Positions 33,932 through 46,800 are shown, counted from the first letter of the stretch. The stretch is 64,000 nucleotides of DNA from Prostheceraeus crozeri (GCA_907163375.1 CAJQUW010006273.1:236985-300984), one strand, 5' to 3'. Translations and numbers: made by a program. The notes: generated from the letters alone by a model not told the origin.

Positions 33932-34643
33932 AGTACGGCCGCCAGAGCGAGTTTCTGCAGGGAACAAGGCCGAAAGTGAGACTTTCACAGAATGATGTAC
34001 ACCCTATGCCTACTACGAGACTGCGTGTCTTCCGAGTTCCAGTAAGTTCCTCTTCTTGTCAGACAGAATCAATGAAAAGTCCAATGGGACGCAGATTGAA
34101 TTTTTGGCTAAAATTAAATTTTCTATGCTTTCTCTTGTCAACTGAAAGGTATTTTGTCTGGAGCCATAATTTCCGGCATGATATGTCTTAGGGTCATTTC
34201 CTATCATGTGTATGTGATATCATCATACTTCTTATCGGCGATGTATGCGAAAATGTGGTTCTTTGTGGATAAAGTTGGGCAACATGTTGATGTTTGCCAA
34301 CAGTAAGAGGCTTGCCATATCTGAATGTGTGTTGCTTCATACATATATGTTCATGAACATGACAAGAAATGACTTTAAGACACATCATGCGGAAAAATGG
34401 CTCCAGACAAAATACTTTTCAGTTGACAAGAGACAGCGTAGAAAATTTAATTTATTTCAAAAACTGCAATCTGGGTCCCATTGGATTAACACGTGTTTTT
34501 CCTTGTTCTTGTCTGACAAGTAGAAGAACTTCGTAGAACTCGGCAGACGCGCATACTCGCAGTAGGCATAGGGTGTACATCATTCTGTAAAAGCCTCAGT
34601 TTCGGCCTTGTTCCCTGCAGAAACTCGTTCTGGCTGCCGGACT
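33932..34643. mobile_element. Foldback element, copy B
   Basis: The ends read AGTACGGCCGCCAGAGCGAG and AGTCCGGCAGCCAGAACGAG (right end reversed). The arms, about 33932-34200 and 34370-34643, are imperfect inverted copies around a centre of about 170 bp. ATATT is present on both sides (33927-33931 and 34644-34648), a candidate 5-bp target duplication; a TA duplication is an alternative reading. Non-coding. Confidence 0.75.
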
Positions 34644-35010
34644 ATATTGTATCTCATCATCCTACTCAAAAAGGTCAACATCCTTCGAATTCTTATGCAA
34701 TAATCGAGTGGTCGAGAAAGTGATGACTTTCATCTGAGTCTATAGGCCTATCTAATAGCAGCTGTTTCAAAGTCTTCCTTCATTGTCTGTGACAATCAAC
34801 TTCTCATGAGAAACGTTTTAGGATATTCTAGACATGTAAGGAAAATTATAGGCCAAAATCGCTTTAATATTTTGCCTCTTTAGTGGTATTCGCGGAGATA
34901 GAATTATCAGTGATTAGTAGATGGAATCTCATCCAAAAGCTACAACATCTTGTTTAATACTGAACAGAAATAGTTTCCATCCGTTTTAGAATGTTTACAT
35001 TTATCGAGTT
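34644..35010. other. No feature recognised
   Basis: Unclassified AT-rich spacer between a foldback element and a hAT-type miniature. Confidence 0.4.
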
Positions 35011-35065
35011 CACAGAATTAGATCGTTTAAATCTTGACTGAACGAGCAGGTTGTCTAATTCTGTG
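35011..35065. mobile_element. hAT-type miniature element, 55 bp
   Basis: It starts CACAGAATTAGAT and ends GTCTAATTCTGTG, the same termini as the 522-bp copies at 54739 and 56140. The 8-bp flanks are ATCGAGTT (35003-35010) and ATCGAGTA (35066-35073), an 8-bp target duplication with one difference, as expected for hAT elements. Confidence 0.75.
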
Positions 35066-35217
35066 ATCGAGTAGTATTGAAAAGAAAATTGAATGTCATT
35101 CGTTGTATTCTTCCAGCTTCTATTTGACTTGCACTATACCAGACTGGAACAGCATGCTTTTCATCAAATGGAAAGAAACCTCTACCACTCACTGAACACT
35201 TTACAGAGACAACTTAC

Positions 35218-35249
35218 CGTCGGTTTTTCCTTTTGCATCACCTTCCGAT
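35218..35249 (-). CDS. Putative host micro-exon (acidic linker)
   Basis: 32 nt bounded by acceptor CCATCTTTTAG and donor GTAAGT on the minus strand. Joined in phase to the exon at 35307-35408, it continues a polar linker (SEGDAKGKTD). The gene is not recognised. Confidence 0.35.
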
Positions 35250-35306
35250 CTAAAAGATGGAAAATGAAGTCATTTGATTATTTGATAATTGTTATGAATT
35301 ACTTAC

Positions 35307-35408
35307 CCTTGTGTCTCATCCTCCTCGCCTTCCTCCTCCTCGTTGTCTGCACCTTTGGGGGCTAGCTGAGCGTTGTACAAACTAAGATTGTCTCCAAGGA
35401 TGCCCAAC
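35307..35408 (-). CDS. Putative host exon with acidic run
   Basis: 102 nt between acceptor TTGCCTTTAG and donor GTAAGT on the minus strand. It reads LGILGDNLSLYNAQLAPKG, then an acidic run (DNEEEEGEEDET). Its phase (1 nt in, 2 nt out) fits the next exon at 35218-35249. The mixed hydrophobic start and Glu-rich end look like real coding sequence, but I do not recognise the protein, and no further exons were found. Confidence 0.4.
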
Positions 35409-35797
35409 CTAAAGGCAACTCAGAATTTATCGGAAGATCTCAGAAGCTGCTATTAGAAAAATGAATCATCATATTAGATTAAAAAACTTAATTCATGTTA
35501 TTTCTGCGTATTTCCAACAATTATTTTCTTCAATTTTAGATCCTTAACAGATTTCTAATTTCACGCACTAATCATCTGAGCACTTTCAAAATATGCATAC
35601 CTAAACGGCTCTCGATTAGACATTGAACTTTAAAATTCTTGTATACTACTGAAATAATCATGATAACCGTATGATGAAATTTTAAAAAGATGCAAGTATG
35701 TCTTCATCCACACATAATTGATTACATAATCGCCCTTCATCCTTACATATTTGCCATTAATTCCTCGGCGGCCGTAGACGTTGCACTTCATCCTACA

Positions 35798-35908
35798 ATG
35801 GCTCATCAGAAGCCATCTAGAACGGCTAATCAAGCTGGAGGACTACACGGCAGAGTTGGAACCTGTTCGGGTCGACCGGCTGTATCGTTACGTGACCTAA
35901 CCGTCTCA
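35798..35908 (+). CDS. Putative first coding exon of a host gene
   Basis: The ATG at 35798 opens a 37-codon phase-0 stretch (MAHQKPSRTANQAGG to VSLRDLTVS) ending exactly at a consensus donor GTAAGT (35909). The GC content is higher than its surroundings. No downstream exon or homologue was recognised. Confidence 0.3.
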
Positions 35909-36837
35909 GTAAGTCAGAATATCACCCCGTCCAACAATACAGTGCATTGACCGAGAGAATGAAAAACAAATCGCACAACATGGCATGATGCACGTAGATA
36001 GTATCGAATAGATCTCATGACAATAACTAAGAACTTAATACTGTAATAAATGAATTGGATTGTACAATAACCATCACCACTACTGCAAAAATGAATGAAA
36101 ACACTGCTATAGATGAAACACTACTGTAGATCGCAGGAAAGTTACCACATAGAAAGTAATTTTTACATTAAGTCAAACAGTTGCACTGTGGTTCAACTTT
36201 ATGCCGGTCATCGGTCGGGTCGGGTCGAAATTTCGAATTGTCTGACCAGCCGAGTAGTTGTAATTGCAAATAGAATAAATAGCAGTAATTGAAATTCAAA
36301 AATTGATGAATTCTGAAAAAATGATTTTGCTTGATGATCAAGAGTAAATGAAAATGATGAATTTTGAGAAATATGATGTGCATATTTTTGATATCGAGTA
36401 ATGCTAGGCTAAATACACAAATTGGAGCTGGCGATTCAAGCTGGTGCTATGACATTCTTTTTTCCCCCACCCTAAGTTGCTGACCGGAAAAAGCAGATTA
36501 GAAAACTGTTATCACTTAATTTCCCCCTCGGAAAAAGAAAGGAAAGTGCAAACATAATGGTCTCCTTGAAGCCACAGACCTCGATATCTCGGTATTATAA
36601 CTTCAGTTTAATGAGGGGGAGTGAGTAGCACGGAAACGAAGAGTCAACTTCCTAAAATTGCAGCTGTTTTTCTCCCGGAAATTCTAAGCTACATTGCAAC
36701 TTCCGCCCGGAAACTGAGAACAGGGGAAAACACGAAGAGTAACACCGGGTCCGATCCTGCCGACCGGTTACTAATTAAACTCGGAGGCCGGCCCTGTCCT
36801 GGCCTTTCAAAGATAAGAACTCTTTCAGTACGTCAGC
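35909..36837. other. No gene recognised
   Basis: Contains an open frame at 36621-36887 that runs into the foldback element and has no family resemblance. Confidence 0.35.
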
Positions 36838-37543
36838 CAGAACGAGTTTCTGTAGGGAACGAGGCCGAAAATGAGACTTTCACATAATGATGTACACCCC
36901 ATGCCCACTACGAATCTGCACGTCTGCGGAATTCTAGAAAGTACCTCTTCTTGTCAGACACGATCACAGAAAAACACATGTTAATGCAATAGGTAGGACG
37001 CAAGTTGCAGCTTTTGATTTAAATGATATTGCTTGTGTTTTTAGCCTATTATGGTAGAAATACTAAGTCTAGAGCCATAACTTTTGACATGGAAAGTCTT
37101 CATGTCGTTTCCTATGATGTATGTGTGTTATTATCATGTTTCTGATAGCAATGTGTGCGAGAACGTGGTTTAATGTAAGTTAAAGTGCTCAAAATGCTTG
37201 TGTTTGCTGACATTCGGAGGCTTGTCAGATCTTATTGTGTTTGGCTTCATAGACAGGGTTGCATGAACATGATAGGAAATGACCTGAAGACATTCCATGT
37301 CAAAAATTGTGGCTCTAGACATAGGTTTTTGCCACAAGAACCAAAAACACAGAAAATTCAATTTTTTAAGAAATCTGAAATTTGCGTCCAATGTGTTTTT
37401 CTTTGTTCCTGTCTGACAAGAAGAGGAAGTAACTAGAACTCGGCAGACGTGCAGATATGTAGTAGGCATGGGGTGTACATCATTCTGCAAAAGTCTCATT
37501 ATCGGCCTCGTTCCCTGCAGAAACTCGTCCTGGCTGCCGGACT
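36838..37543. mobile_element. Foldback element, copy C
   Basis: The arms, about 36838-37110 and 37270-37543, are inverted copies with the family ends (CAGCCAGAACGAGTTTCTG on the left; CAGAAACTCGTCCTGGCTG on the right). No matching target duplication was seen. Non-coding. Confidence 0.75.
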
Positions 37544-38101
37544 ATTCAGACGGCTTTCCAAATAGACCATAATTTAAGCAAAAATTCGATTAAACATCAT
37601 TTAATTGAAAAATATTTCATGATTCGGAATGCCATCAAAACTGCCATTAAGAGTTTAAGTTCGCCTATGTATATGGAATGGACAGATTAGGCACGATATT
37701 CCCCAGCAGCCGTAGACACTGCTTTTGTCCGGTGAACCAGGCCTTACTGCAATTAAGCATGCAAGATATGAGGGATCAACTTAATAGCATAAAATAGGCC
37801 AAAAAACAAGACAATTAAGCTGCTTTCAACTACTATTTTTATTTATTTTTTGCTGTCTCCTTTAAGTTTTGTTGTTTTCTATTATTAATTTGAAACAAGA
37901 AGATAATCACTAGGATTTCAATAATTTCTAAAGAGCATAGTCATGAATTTCTTGAAGATTTCTGATATCCAATTAGTGAAAATCGAATTTCGAATTCTTC
38001 AATCGAAGGTGAAGACACCACTTAACCAGTAGCTATGACAAGGCTCAATCAATATTCTTCAATCAAACGAAATTAGCATGAACTCCAATTGTTGAATTTC
38101 G
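37544..38101. other. No feature recognised
   Basis: AT-rich spacer before the 3' tail of the next LINE. Confidence 0.4.
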
Positions 38102-38248
38102 GTAGTAGTAGTAGTAGTAATTGTTTATTCAAATAATTGAAAATCAAAATTTACAGATAGACATGGTCCAAGGAAAAGTGAAGCTACACAAGTTACATCT
38201 ACAATTAATGGTTGTGCATGCATGTATGACACAAATGAAAAAATTGCA

Positions 38249-40890
38249 CTACAGAGAGTCGTTATAAAGTTTAGTTAGGAAGGGAATGAAGGAATTAGCG
38301 CGACGTTGAGAGTTTATCTGACATTGCATCAGGTGATATGAGTAGGTAAGAACTTCTGGAAAGATGTGATGTAGGAAGTTATCTTCGCTCTTCATGTTCA
38401 TGAATGTCTTCATTGCCTTCTTTTCTCGTCTCAATCTCAGAGGAGGAAAGTTTTCGCATTTGCAATGACTACCACAGATTAGCTTGTGTGCTCTTTTATT
38501 AATTCTTTCGCACTTGGCCTCGTTTTTCTCATTCAGAGCAACAAATAACTCACTGCTGAACTCCAGCAAGCTTCGTATGCACGCCTGGTACACTTGAATA
38601 ACATCTGGCTTTGAGAGGATGCTCCTGAGTTGGCGGATGATGAAAAGGCGACTGCTAGCTGTCCTACAAATCTCATTTACATCCTACAAATCTCATTTAC
38701 ATGTGAGTCCCATCTAAGATTTGGTTGGAGAGTAATCCCAAGGAACTTTAGACACTGGACTTTGAAGCTGTCAGTAGGGATGCCCGAAGTAGGAGACTCT
38801 TGTCCAAAGACGACCACCTTTGTCTTTTCAATATTTAATTCAAGACCGTTGCTACTACACCAGGAACTCATGTTGTTCAGCTCCGATAGGAAGACCTCTG
38901 AATAGTCACTGGAACGATTCAACGGATACAGGATAAGTATGTCGTCGGCAAATTTCAACACCTTAGCCGAGATGTGGCTTGCGTTGAATGAGCCTACATG
39001 AGCTGCAAACAAGTAAGGTCCAAGGACTGAACCTTGCGGCACTCCTGATGTAACAGGTGAGACATTGCTGGAATAGATTCTATTCAAGATGACTTGTTGC
39101 CTTCGATTCTGGAAATAGTCACTTAGCCATTTCAAGCACTCACCGGGAATGTTGGACTTTAGAAGAGTCTGAAATAATGCCTGGTGACTAAGTTTGTCGA
39201 ATGCTTTCTTCATGTCGAATGACATTGCGAGCACACCAGGAAAATTGTCATTGTCGAGGTGCCTCGTCACAAATTCTTGTACCTGAATGTGAGCATACAC
39301 TGTCGAGCAAGATGGTCTGAAGCCGTATTAGTCTGCTCCATATAAATCGAGGACATGATCCTTAATAGAGGTAATGACGTATTTATCCAATATCTTCGAT
39401 ATTACCGGAAGCAAGGTGACAGGCCGAAAGTCGTTGGTATTTTTGGCTCTCGGTTTTGGCACAGGAATGACGTGACCAAATTTCCATTGCTCAGGCAGGA
39501 CGCCATCCTCCACTGAAAGTGCAAAAAGATGTGAGATCGGACCACTAAGAACCGAGGCACACTCCCTTAATAACCACGGAGATAAAGAATCACTTCCCGA
39601 ACTTTTCGCTTTGACAGATCTTATGTACTTTTCTGTTTCAATTGTATTGATGTTGACAGTCCAGCGGTCTCCAGTGCTGAAGATGGACTCGTTGATAGAA
39701 TTCCAGTCAGGCGGTAGAGAAAATGCACGTGAGAACAAATCGCTGAAGCATTGGGCAGCTTGCTCCGGTGTTTCAAATTCATTTATCACTTGTGATAGTA
39801 TTCCAGGTGATCTGACATTGGTTATTGACCTAGCGACATTCCAAAAGTTGCCTTTCGACGCTTTTAGTTCGTCTGACCAATTCTTTTTCGCTCGAAGAAT
39901 CTCACTCTTAATTTTCCGCTTGTAGTGGTGATACAATTGGTATTCGCCTGATCTAAAGGCAGCATGCCTTTTGTTGAACAGCAATTTTATCTTTCCTGTG
40001 ACCCATGGCTTATTGGTTGATGATAGCTCTACAAATGTGTAAGGAATAAGTTCTTGATAATAAATGAACGTAGAGTAAAAGTAGTTGCAGTTTTCTTGAA
40101 GTGAAGCATGAGAGAGATACATGTCTTTCCATGGATGTTCGCTTAGTCGGGTTATCAGCGTGTCAACATTACCTCTTCGATAGTCATAGACTTTGCGAAT
40201 TTCTCTAGTATTTGTAGAATGCATAACTGGCTGAATCAGTACTGTCCAGTGATCTGCGTTGCCGAAATTGGGACCGATGACAGGATGATGATAGCTGTCT
40301 ACCAGAGTAGAGTCCAGAAAAACTTTGTCGAGAATAGAGTTTTTCCGTGTGGGAGCGTCCACAACTTGAACCAATCCCAAGGATTCACAAAGTGAGTTGC
40401 ATGGAAGCTGATTAACATCATCTAAGATAATTACTCGTGCATCTGACGGGCAGACCTGATCAAGCGCATCATCGACATTGTGAATTATGTACGAGGAGAT
40501 CTGTTGGTAAACTGATGTTGTCAAATTTGGAGGAACGTACGAGTAAATAAGAAGAATAAGAAGCTTCTGAGACGACATGCATACCCACAGACATTCCACT
40601 TCTTTTGGACAGGCAGGCATTTGGACTAGACGGACATGTCTTACATCGTTTTTGACATAGAGACATACTCCACCTCCACGACGTCCATCTTGTCGATCAC
40701 ATCGGAAAGGAGAGCAATACGATGGAATGTCGATTTGTGAACTGTCGATGCTATCATTAAGCCACGTTTCACACACTGCAATGATATCAGGTTTAGTCGC
40801 TGATGAGAACACGGCGAGTTCATCCATCTTTGGACGCAATGACTGGGCGTTTAGCAGAAACAGGCTTGGAAGTGGGGCAGAAGTATGCAT
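38249..40890 (-). CDS. LINE ORF2 (endonuclease and reverse transcriptase), two interruptions
   Basis: Endonuclease motifs: LFLLNAQSLRPKMDELAVF, VCETWLNDSID and YCSPFRCDRQDGRRGGGVC. The usual catalytic GDFN position reads ILDDVNQLP, so activity there is uncertain. The linker has SSTNKPWVTGKIK. Reverse transcriptase motifs: NTNDFRPVTLLPVISK, SFDMKKAFDKLSH (motif A), VPQGSVLGPYLFA (motif B), KFADDILILYPL (motif C) and FLGITLQPNLRWDSHV. Two interruptions are seen: an in-frame TAA at 39328-39330, after which the same frame continues, and a 20-bp tandem duplication (38662-38681 and 38682-38701) that shifts the frame. The C-terminal part (38249-38593) reads to its natural stop. Confidence 0.82.
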
Positions 40891-40901
40891 AGAACTTAAA
40901 A

Positions 40902-41621
40902 TCACCCGCGAAAATTTTTCAGGTCACCGCGCTTCATAACACGGTTACGATAGATAACCACGTCCTCATTCTCTTTCCTTCGTCTATGCAATTCACGCCT
41001 GAGCTCATTGCGCAGCTCTTGTTCAATTTTTGTTAGATCTGCGTTTATAAAGACGTTACTAAATTCCTGTGCTTGTCTCAGTTGCTTTGCCCTTCTTAGA
41101 ATGTCGCGTTTAGTTGTCTCGCTCTTACATACTACCCTGAGAAGTCTTGGTTTTCTGGCTTGACGCCTGCCAATGCGTCTGATATTGTCGAATACAGCAC
41201 CATCACTGAGTCCCAGACAAGTACATATTCTGTGCCAATTATACGTATCTTCAACCTTTCGCTCATCAATCGCTCCCTCTGTTTCCCCGACCCCATAGAT
41301 GATCAAGTTGGTGCGCCTTCGATTCCTGTCTGCAATTTCATCGGCAATCACAGACGTCATCTCCATGTTTGGAACATTTGAATGGTGCAACTCTTCTTCT
41401 AATGTCTTATTTCTTTCGCGCAGTGAAATCGTCTCACTTTGTAACGATGCAATCTTGTTTTCCAACTCAACCAGCCACACACTGAGTCGATCCATTTCTA
41501 CCTTAAATGACTGAATTAATTCCTTGTTTGACTTCTCAATAAGTTCTTTAATGTCTTTGAGAGTGACACATTGAGTGGCTGAATTGGACCGCGTACTTCT
41601 CGTTTTAAGTGTATCAGGCAT
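40902..41621 (-). CDS. LINE ORF1 (coiled coil plus RRM-like domain)
   Basis: 239 residues, intact. Residues about 25-80 form a coiled coil (ELIEKSNKELIQSFKVEM, LENKIASLQSETISLRERN). It is followed by an RRM-like fold, NRRRTNLIIYGVGE (about 97-110) and RLLRVVCKSETTKRDILRRA. The C-terminal block is NVFINADLTKIEQELRNEL and RNRVMKRGD. ORF1 proteins of this type bind element RNA and form the ribonucleoprotein. The ATG follows an untranslated 5' stretch, and the TGA stop at 40902 lies just before ORF2. Confidence 0.85.
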   Translation of the reverse strand: MPDTLKTRSTRSNSATQCVTLKDIKELIEKSNKELIQSFKVEMDRLSVWLVELENKIASLQSETISLRERNKTLEEELHHSNVPNMEMTSVIADEIADRNRRRTNLIIYGVGETEGAIDERKVEDTYNWHRICTCLGLSDGAVFDNIRRIGRRQARKPRLLRVVCKSETTKRDILRRAKQLRQAQEFSNVFINADLTKIEQELRNELRRELHRRRKENEDVVIYRNRVMKRGDLKNFRG

Positions 41622-41700
41622 CTTCCAAGTTCAATGATATTGAAGTCGCAGAGAACAATAGTAGCGATGATGGACACACAAGACCGATGACGCGATGTTG

Positions 41701-43809
41701 CAATAGCCAACTTGTGGAGAGGTAAGTACCATAAACGTCGTTGAAGAAACCTTGAAACTGAGAAAAATTGGGATGCTGTTGTTTAATTGTCGCAAATTTG
41801 ATTCCCTGAGTCATCCACGTAAATTTTCAGTCTTAGAGTTACAACCACATCAGGACTTTCAGGAAACAATATTTCAGATACGAAGTTATGTCGTGCAGAC
41901 AGAGAAGACTCGGTGAACCATTCTTGTGCCCTTGCATTAATCTATCCTATATGTTCCTCTTCGTCATTCAAGGTTCGAGGTAGAACTTCTGACAGATAAG
42001 TAGGTGCAGACCCTGGGAAGGATTAGAAAGCGTGATCAGCAAGGGGGAATGAAAAGGAGAAATTCCAAAAAAGGAGCGGGAAAAGAATCCGTCGATCCTC
42101 TTTATGATCGATCGGAGCTAGTTTCTTCCTCTAAACAGAATCCAGATAGAATAAATTGAAGTCAGATCGAGTATTAAACGACCAGTACGCAGAATCTGGA
42201 TATACATGTAACTAATTGGTGGAGTTCACAAAAAATGTGGGTAGAAAAAACGTATACTTCTTCGTGTTTTATCAAAGCAAGTCTTTCATTCTGACCAGAT
42301 AGAGCTAACAAAGAAATTCATACCCAAGAGGTAAGAGCAGGGAGAAGAAAACGTCGACCATCTAATGATCAAGGAAAATCTATAACTCCTTCCAGATAGA
42401 ATAAACTCATTCATAAAAGAGCTGGGAACGTGAAAAGGAAAACGACGCTGTATAACTCTAATACTTATCTCTCACTCGCCACCACTAAAGTACGGCAAAT
42501 TTAAGAAATTCCGAAAAAAACGAAAAATTGAAAAAATCCTGAAAATAGGATATCTTAGCCGAAAATATAGACGAAATTCCTAAAAAGATAGGAGTAGGTA
42601 AAAGAAAGCGTCGACCATTTGATGATCGACGCATGTCTCTCACATTACCCAATAACGTCCCAATTTAGTTATTATCAAAAATTGGTCAACATTTGAAGGC
42701 ACCAATATATTCGACCACTTTAAAGGTTTCGTCAGTGGTCGGAGGTCTGTGAGGCCTGATGAACTCATCAGTGCGGCGCGGAATGACCTTAACTAGCCAA
42801 TGACGTCAAGAATGACCATTCCAAGCTTTACATTGATGAGCTCTTGTGCGAAGAAAAGCAATGTCTGCGGCTGCTGAGTAAGGTCGTGTATTATTTTTTT
42901 ATGCCTGTAGACGCCTTAATTTTCTTCAATTTTTCAATCACTTCGTTTTCTTTTCTCGATAATTAGTTTTTCTTGACGACACGGACGCTCAATGACAAGA
43001 AATTTCATTTTTCATAGCTTCTGATACATGAGATGCTACATAAAATAAAGTGCATAAATACAAATAAATACATTAATCTACAAGAGATGCTAACCATGTA
43101 ATTCTCCAGGAAATTAAAGCAAAAAAAATGTTTCTCTGTTTTCAATGATGATGTATTTTTCCGCTGAAATCAATGTACGCTTCGGAGTTCTTAAATCACT
43201 TATCTATCAAGTTCCCTAGGCGGTCATCTTCGCAAAAAAGCGGTCAGCACACGTATCTATCCTTCCGGACCAAGCGATCGGATCCATCAATCATCTCAAA
43301 TGTGCACGAGAGTGCGCGAGAGACAAAAGCCAATGCGGCTACTTAAATGACTATTGATTTTAAGAAAGATAATCTTCCATGTAAATTTATGTTTAGAAGT
43401 TTGGAAAGCCTTCAATAAAGTTCTCATTTGAGGAATGCCGCTTAGCAAGGATCAAGGATATTCTATTCAAATTGCGCATTTCCATCAATTCAACAAGTGA
43501 ACTTGATTCATGATCTTCAGCGTTTTGTGATAAATGATAATACGAGTAGAAGGCAACGCAGAGATATTTGTCTTAAGCACAGATACCATTTACTAATTTT
43601 AACAGCGTGACTTGAATGACACAATAGACAAATAGACAATACATAGACGATAAGTATGAGGTAGAAGTGCCAATATCGCGGGAATAGACTTAACAGATCA
43701 ACGAAATAGTAAGTAGTAGTTTTCGAAATATAGTGGAGAGGTTGCCTTCTATGATTGAACGATCGAAATATCAGATTATCTCCTCAGCTGGGCCTGTCGT
43801 TCTCAGAGC
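41701..43809. other. Non-coding stretch with diverged repeats
   Basis: No open frame of note. Three diverged copies of a motif around CGTCGACCATYTGATGATC lie near 42090, 42350 and 42607, each preceded by a purine-rich AAATTCC...AGGAG...AAAAGAAA tract. The rest shows nothing recognisable. Confidence 0.4.
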
Positions 43810-46800
43810 TTACTTTGTTGACGCGGAAGTACTGCTATCTTCAAGTTCTTCACCTCCGTTTTCATTGAATCTGTTAGACAAGAACATACAAGTGAAATTT
43901 CTGAAGTCATTTCTTCTTTTTGATTTGCTACTTACGAGATGCCAGCCAAGCCTTTCCTACGATTGAATAGCCAATTCGCGTCTTCTTTAGGTGATGGCAA
44001 GATAGAGACAAGGGCAGGACTTCGTTGACTGCAAAGCAAATAATTTTTCTGAATAATGTGCATGTTGCCAATAATTTACGTGCGAAGAACTTGTAAATAG
44101 TAAGTGCAGTGTCAAACATGCATTGTTGCAGGGATTGCAAAATATAAAACGTACTGTAATATGCAGAACTTATTTATGCATTGTGCTATAAAATGCACCA
44201 AACGTAACAACACGATCAAATGAATAATACACCTCTAAAAGGAGATATAAAACAGGAGACTTTTGATGAAGCAGAAGGCATATTAAGATGGGAAATGCAA
44301 TTTAGCACTGTTGGCTTGCCTCTATCGAGAATCGAGACGCAATGCTAATTTCTATAGCCTTGATCAAAAGATGATGACTACATATAAAAATCAGATTTTA
44401 TTTTGCAAATGCCGTTAACAAATACAAGCGATACAGGAAGCAACTACACAACTCAAATTTTGTATGAATCCGTTCGTAAATGCTATGGTTTTTGAATTCC
44501 ATAAAGCTTCACTTTTTCACTAATCACAATCTTTTGGTCACAGAGGTGCGTTTCTGAATGACAACATCAATGTGCAATCAGTCATTTCTTTAAATTGTGC
44601 TTATTTTTGAAAAACATACTGTGCATTCAAGACATGCAGCTATTCAAGAAGTTTGTCATTATCAGCGTCTAGATTCTGGTCGGTGAACACAACAGCGAAA
44701 GCCGAAGATTGAAATGTCTTAATTGTTTTGTTCCTAAACTTGACGAAGAGAATCAACAAAGTGCGAGCTGGCCTTGCATTCTTGAAAACACGAGCCCCCG
44801 ATTTTTAAAAAGATATCTTTCCTGGACATTCTCTGAACTTCGTATTTCTTTTGTAATTTTGCGAAGATATATATATGTCGATTTCAATTTGTTCGGCCTG
44901 CAATCATGTCCATCATGCCAAACGCGAAAGGCATTAGGCAACAACCAGTTTTCCTGATTCAGGCGCATAATCTTATCTCTGAGAATGATCCTGTCTAAGG
45001 ATTTGGAGACCAGGACGTTGTGCACAAAACAAGGCATGAAAAGCGACTTATGCGCATTGACATCATTTTCAAGGCATCTTAAGGGCGGAACAAGTTATTG
45101 ATCAGAATGCGAAAATTTTCTTTGCGAGAGCGGGTCATAATTGCGTTTTGAAAGGCTAGCACGCGTATTCATACTTTAAATTGTGAATACGCATACTTAC
45201 GAATATGAATACATACACTTATATCCATGTATATTACAGTACAGCTAAAAACCCTTTTTTCGAAAAATTTCAGAGTTCTTGGGTTTATATCGGTGTGAAC
45301 AGATAATCAAAGATGCCATGCAAAACATTATTGATTTTGTTTGAGGTTTAGAGCTACCCAGTCTCTAAAAAACTTAGAATAAATTCAAATTTCATTTAAC
45401 TTGGGGTCTAGATTGAATGTTTCGCAATAAGCAAATAACAAAATAGAATTTCAATCGATTTAGTATACATCTTCTGTTCCCACATCTGGGATCAATTCTT
45501 CGCAACATTTTTTAAGATTTTTAAATATAAAAATTTGGAACAATTTTATTTTTTTAAATAACTTAAAAAAGTGAATCCCACAAAATATGAATGAGATAAA
45601 AATTTTGCATAGAATGTTAAATTATCAGTTGACACAAAGCATTTTGAAAATTGAAAAAACGTTTTTTCGAACCACCTTAAGTATATGGGCTTATGAATAT
45701 TCATATGCCTTAATTCTGAACAGAAAAACATCTTGGATGATTACTGAAGTCGATTATTGAATCATAGCTCACAACTTTATTCATGGGCCCAACCCGGGCC
45801 GACCAATGATGCTCCCGCTGAGAATCACACCTGAACATTTCGATTTCTTACAATCTTTCATTTACAGATTCTGATGTTGAATTGATCCAGTGGATTTTTT
45901 TATCAGACCATCATGGTAGGAACATGCACTATTATTTTCGTACATGAAAATATCAAAATGCGAATATAGGAAGTATAGTATTTATTTTTATTTATGCACC
46001 TCTTGCAAGCTACCTGCATCACGTTCATGCTGGTAGACGCAAATCAAGGAGTTTATATGTATTTCATCACCTAGTGATTATTTCTGGTGAATACTTCAAC
46101 AGGAGTTTCGTGTCTCTTTTCTAGACATCAGAAAATGGTACGTACATTTACTTGTCTATCTTTTGATAAATAGATAAAAACCCCACTAAGAAATGCATCA
46201 CTTACTTAATCATCGTCTTGATGGCAGGTCGACGCCTGAAAAACATTAGTTACATACATTGCAGGGAAAAATAATGTCACATTAACTACTCACGGATGTA
46301 AACGGCGATATTCGGCAGGAGATATTTTTGGCTCTGGAATCAATTTCCCGTTCTCATCTGATAATAATAAAAACATAAAATTAATGACATATGTTGTCAA
46401 AAGTATTACGCGTGACTCCTTTTATGATTTCCTTTTATAGGTTTAATCAACCAATTCAAGGAATTTTCGATCAACGTTTTAAACACATTTCTGATAAATC
46501 TCTAACAAAAACGGATATGTTTTTAATAAGCTCTTACATCGCAATCGTGATTGAAGAGAAAATTTACTCAGTTGACTGAAAATTATTGGTCTTGCTGCAA
46601 GCTTTTGTTGGTAGTTTTTATGCATGCATTCAAAAATGTTTAGTTAAAATTAATATGCTGTATATCCATGATAGCAAATAAGTGTTTTCTACATTGCTTG
46701 CTTAAAAGACTGGAAGGACTTAGAGAACAAAGAAAACATGCTTCACCTTGACTATTTAGCCAGTAGACAATATCCATCATGTACAGCTACAATGATTGCA

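Larger units (their letters stand above)
38102..41700 (-). mobile_element. Two-ORF CR1/Jockey-group LINE, nearly complete
   Basis: Reads leftward. ORF1 (41621-40902) is followed by ORF2 (ATG at 40888-40890, end near 38249), then a 3' UTR and a tail of about five TAC repeats near 38105-38120. ORF2 starts 12 nt after the ORF1 stop. Only one in-frame stop and one small tandem duplication interrupt ORF2. The 5' end is approximate. Confidence 0.8.

Noticed and set aside
36621-36887. 88-residue plus-strand frame
   Set aside because: Runs into the foldback element; no homology or splice evidence.
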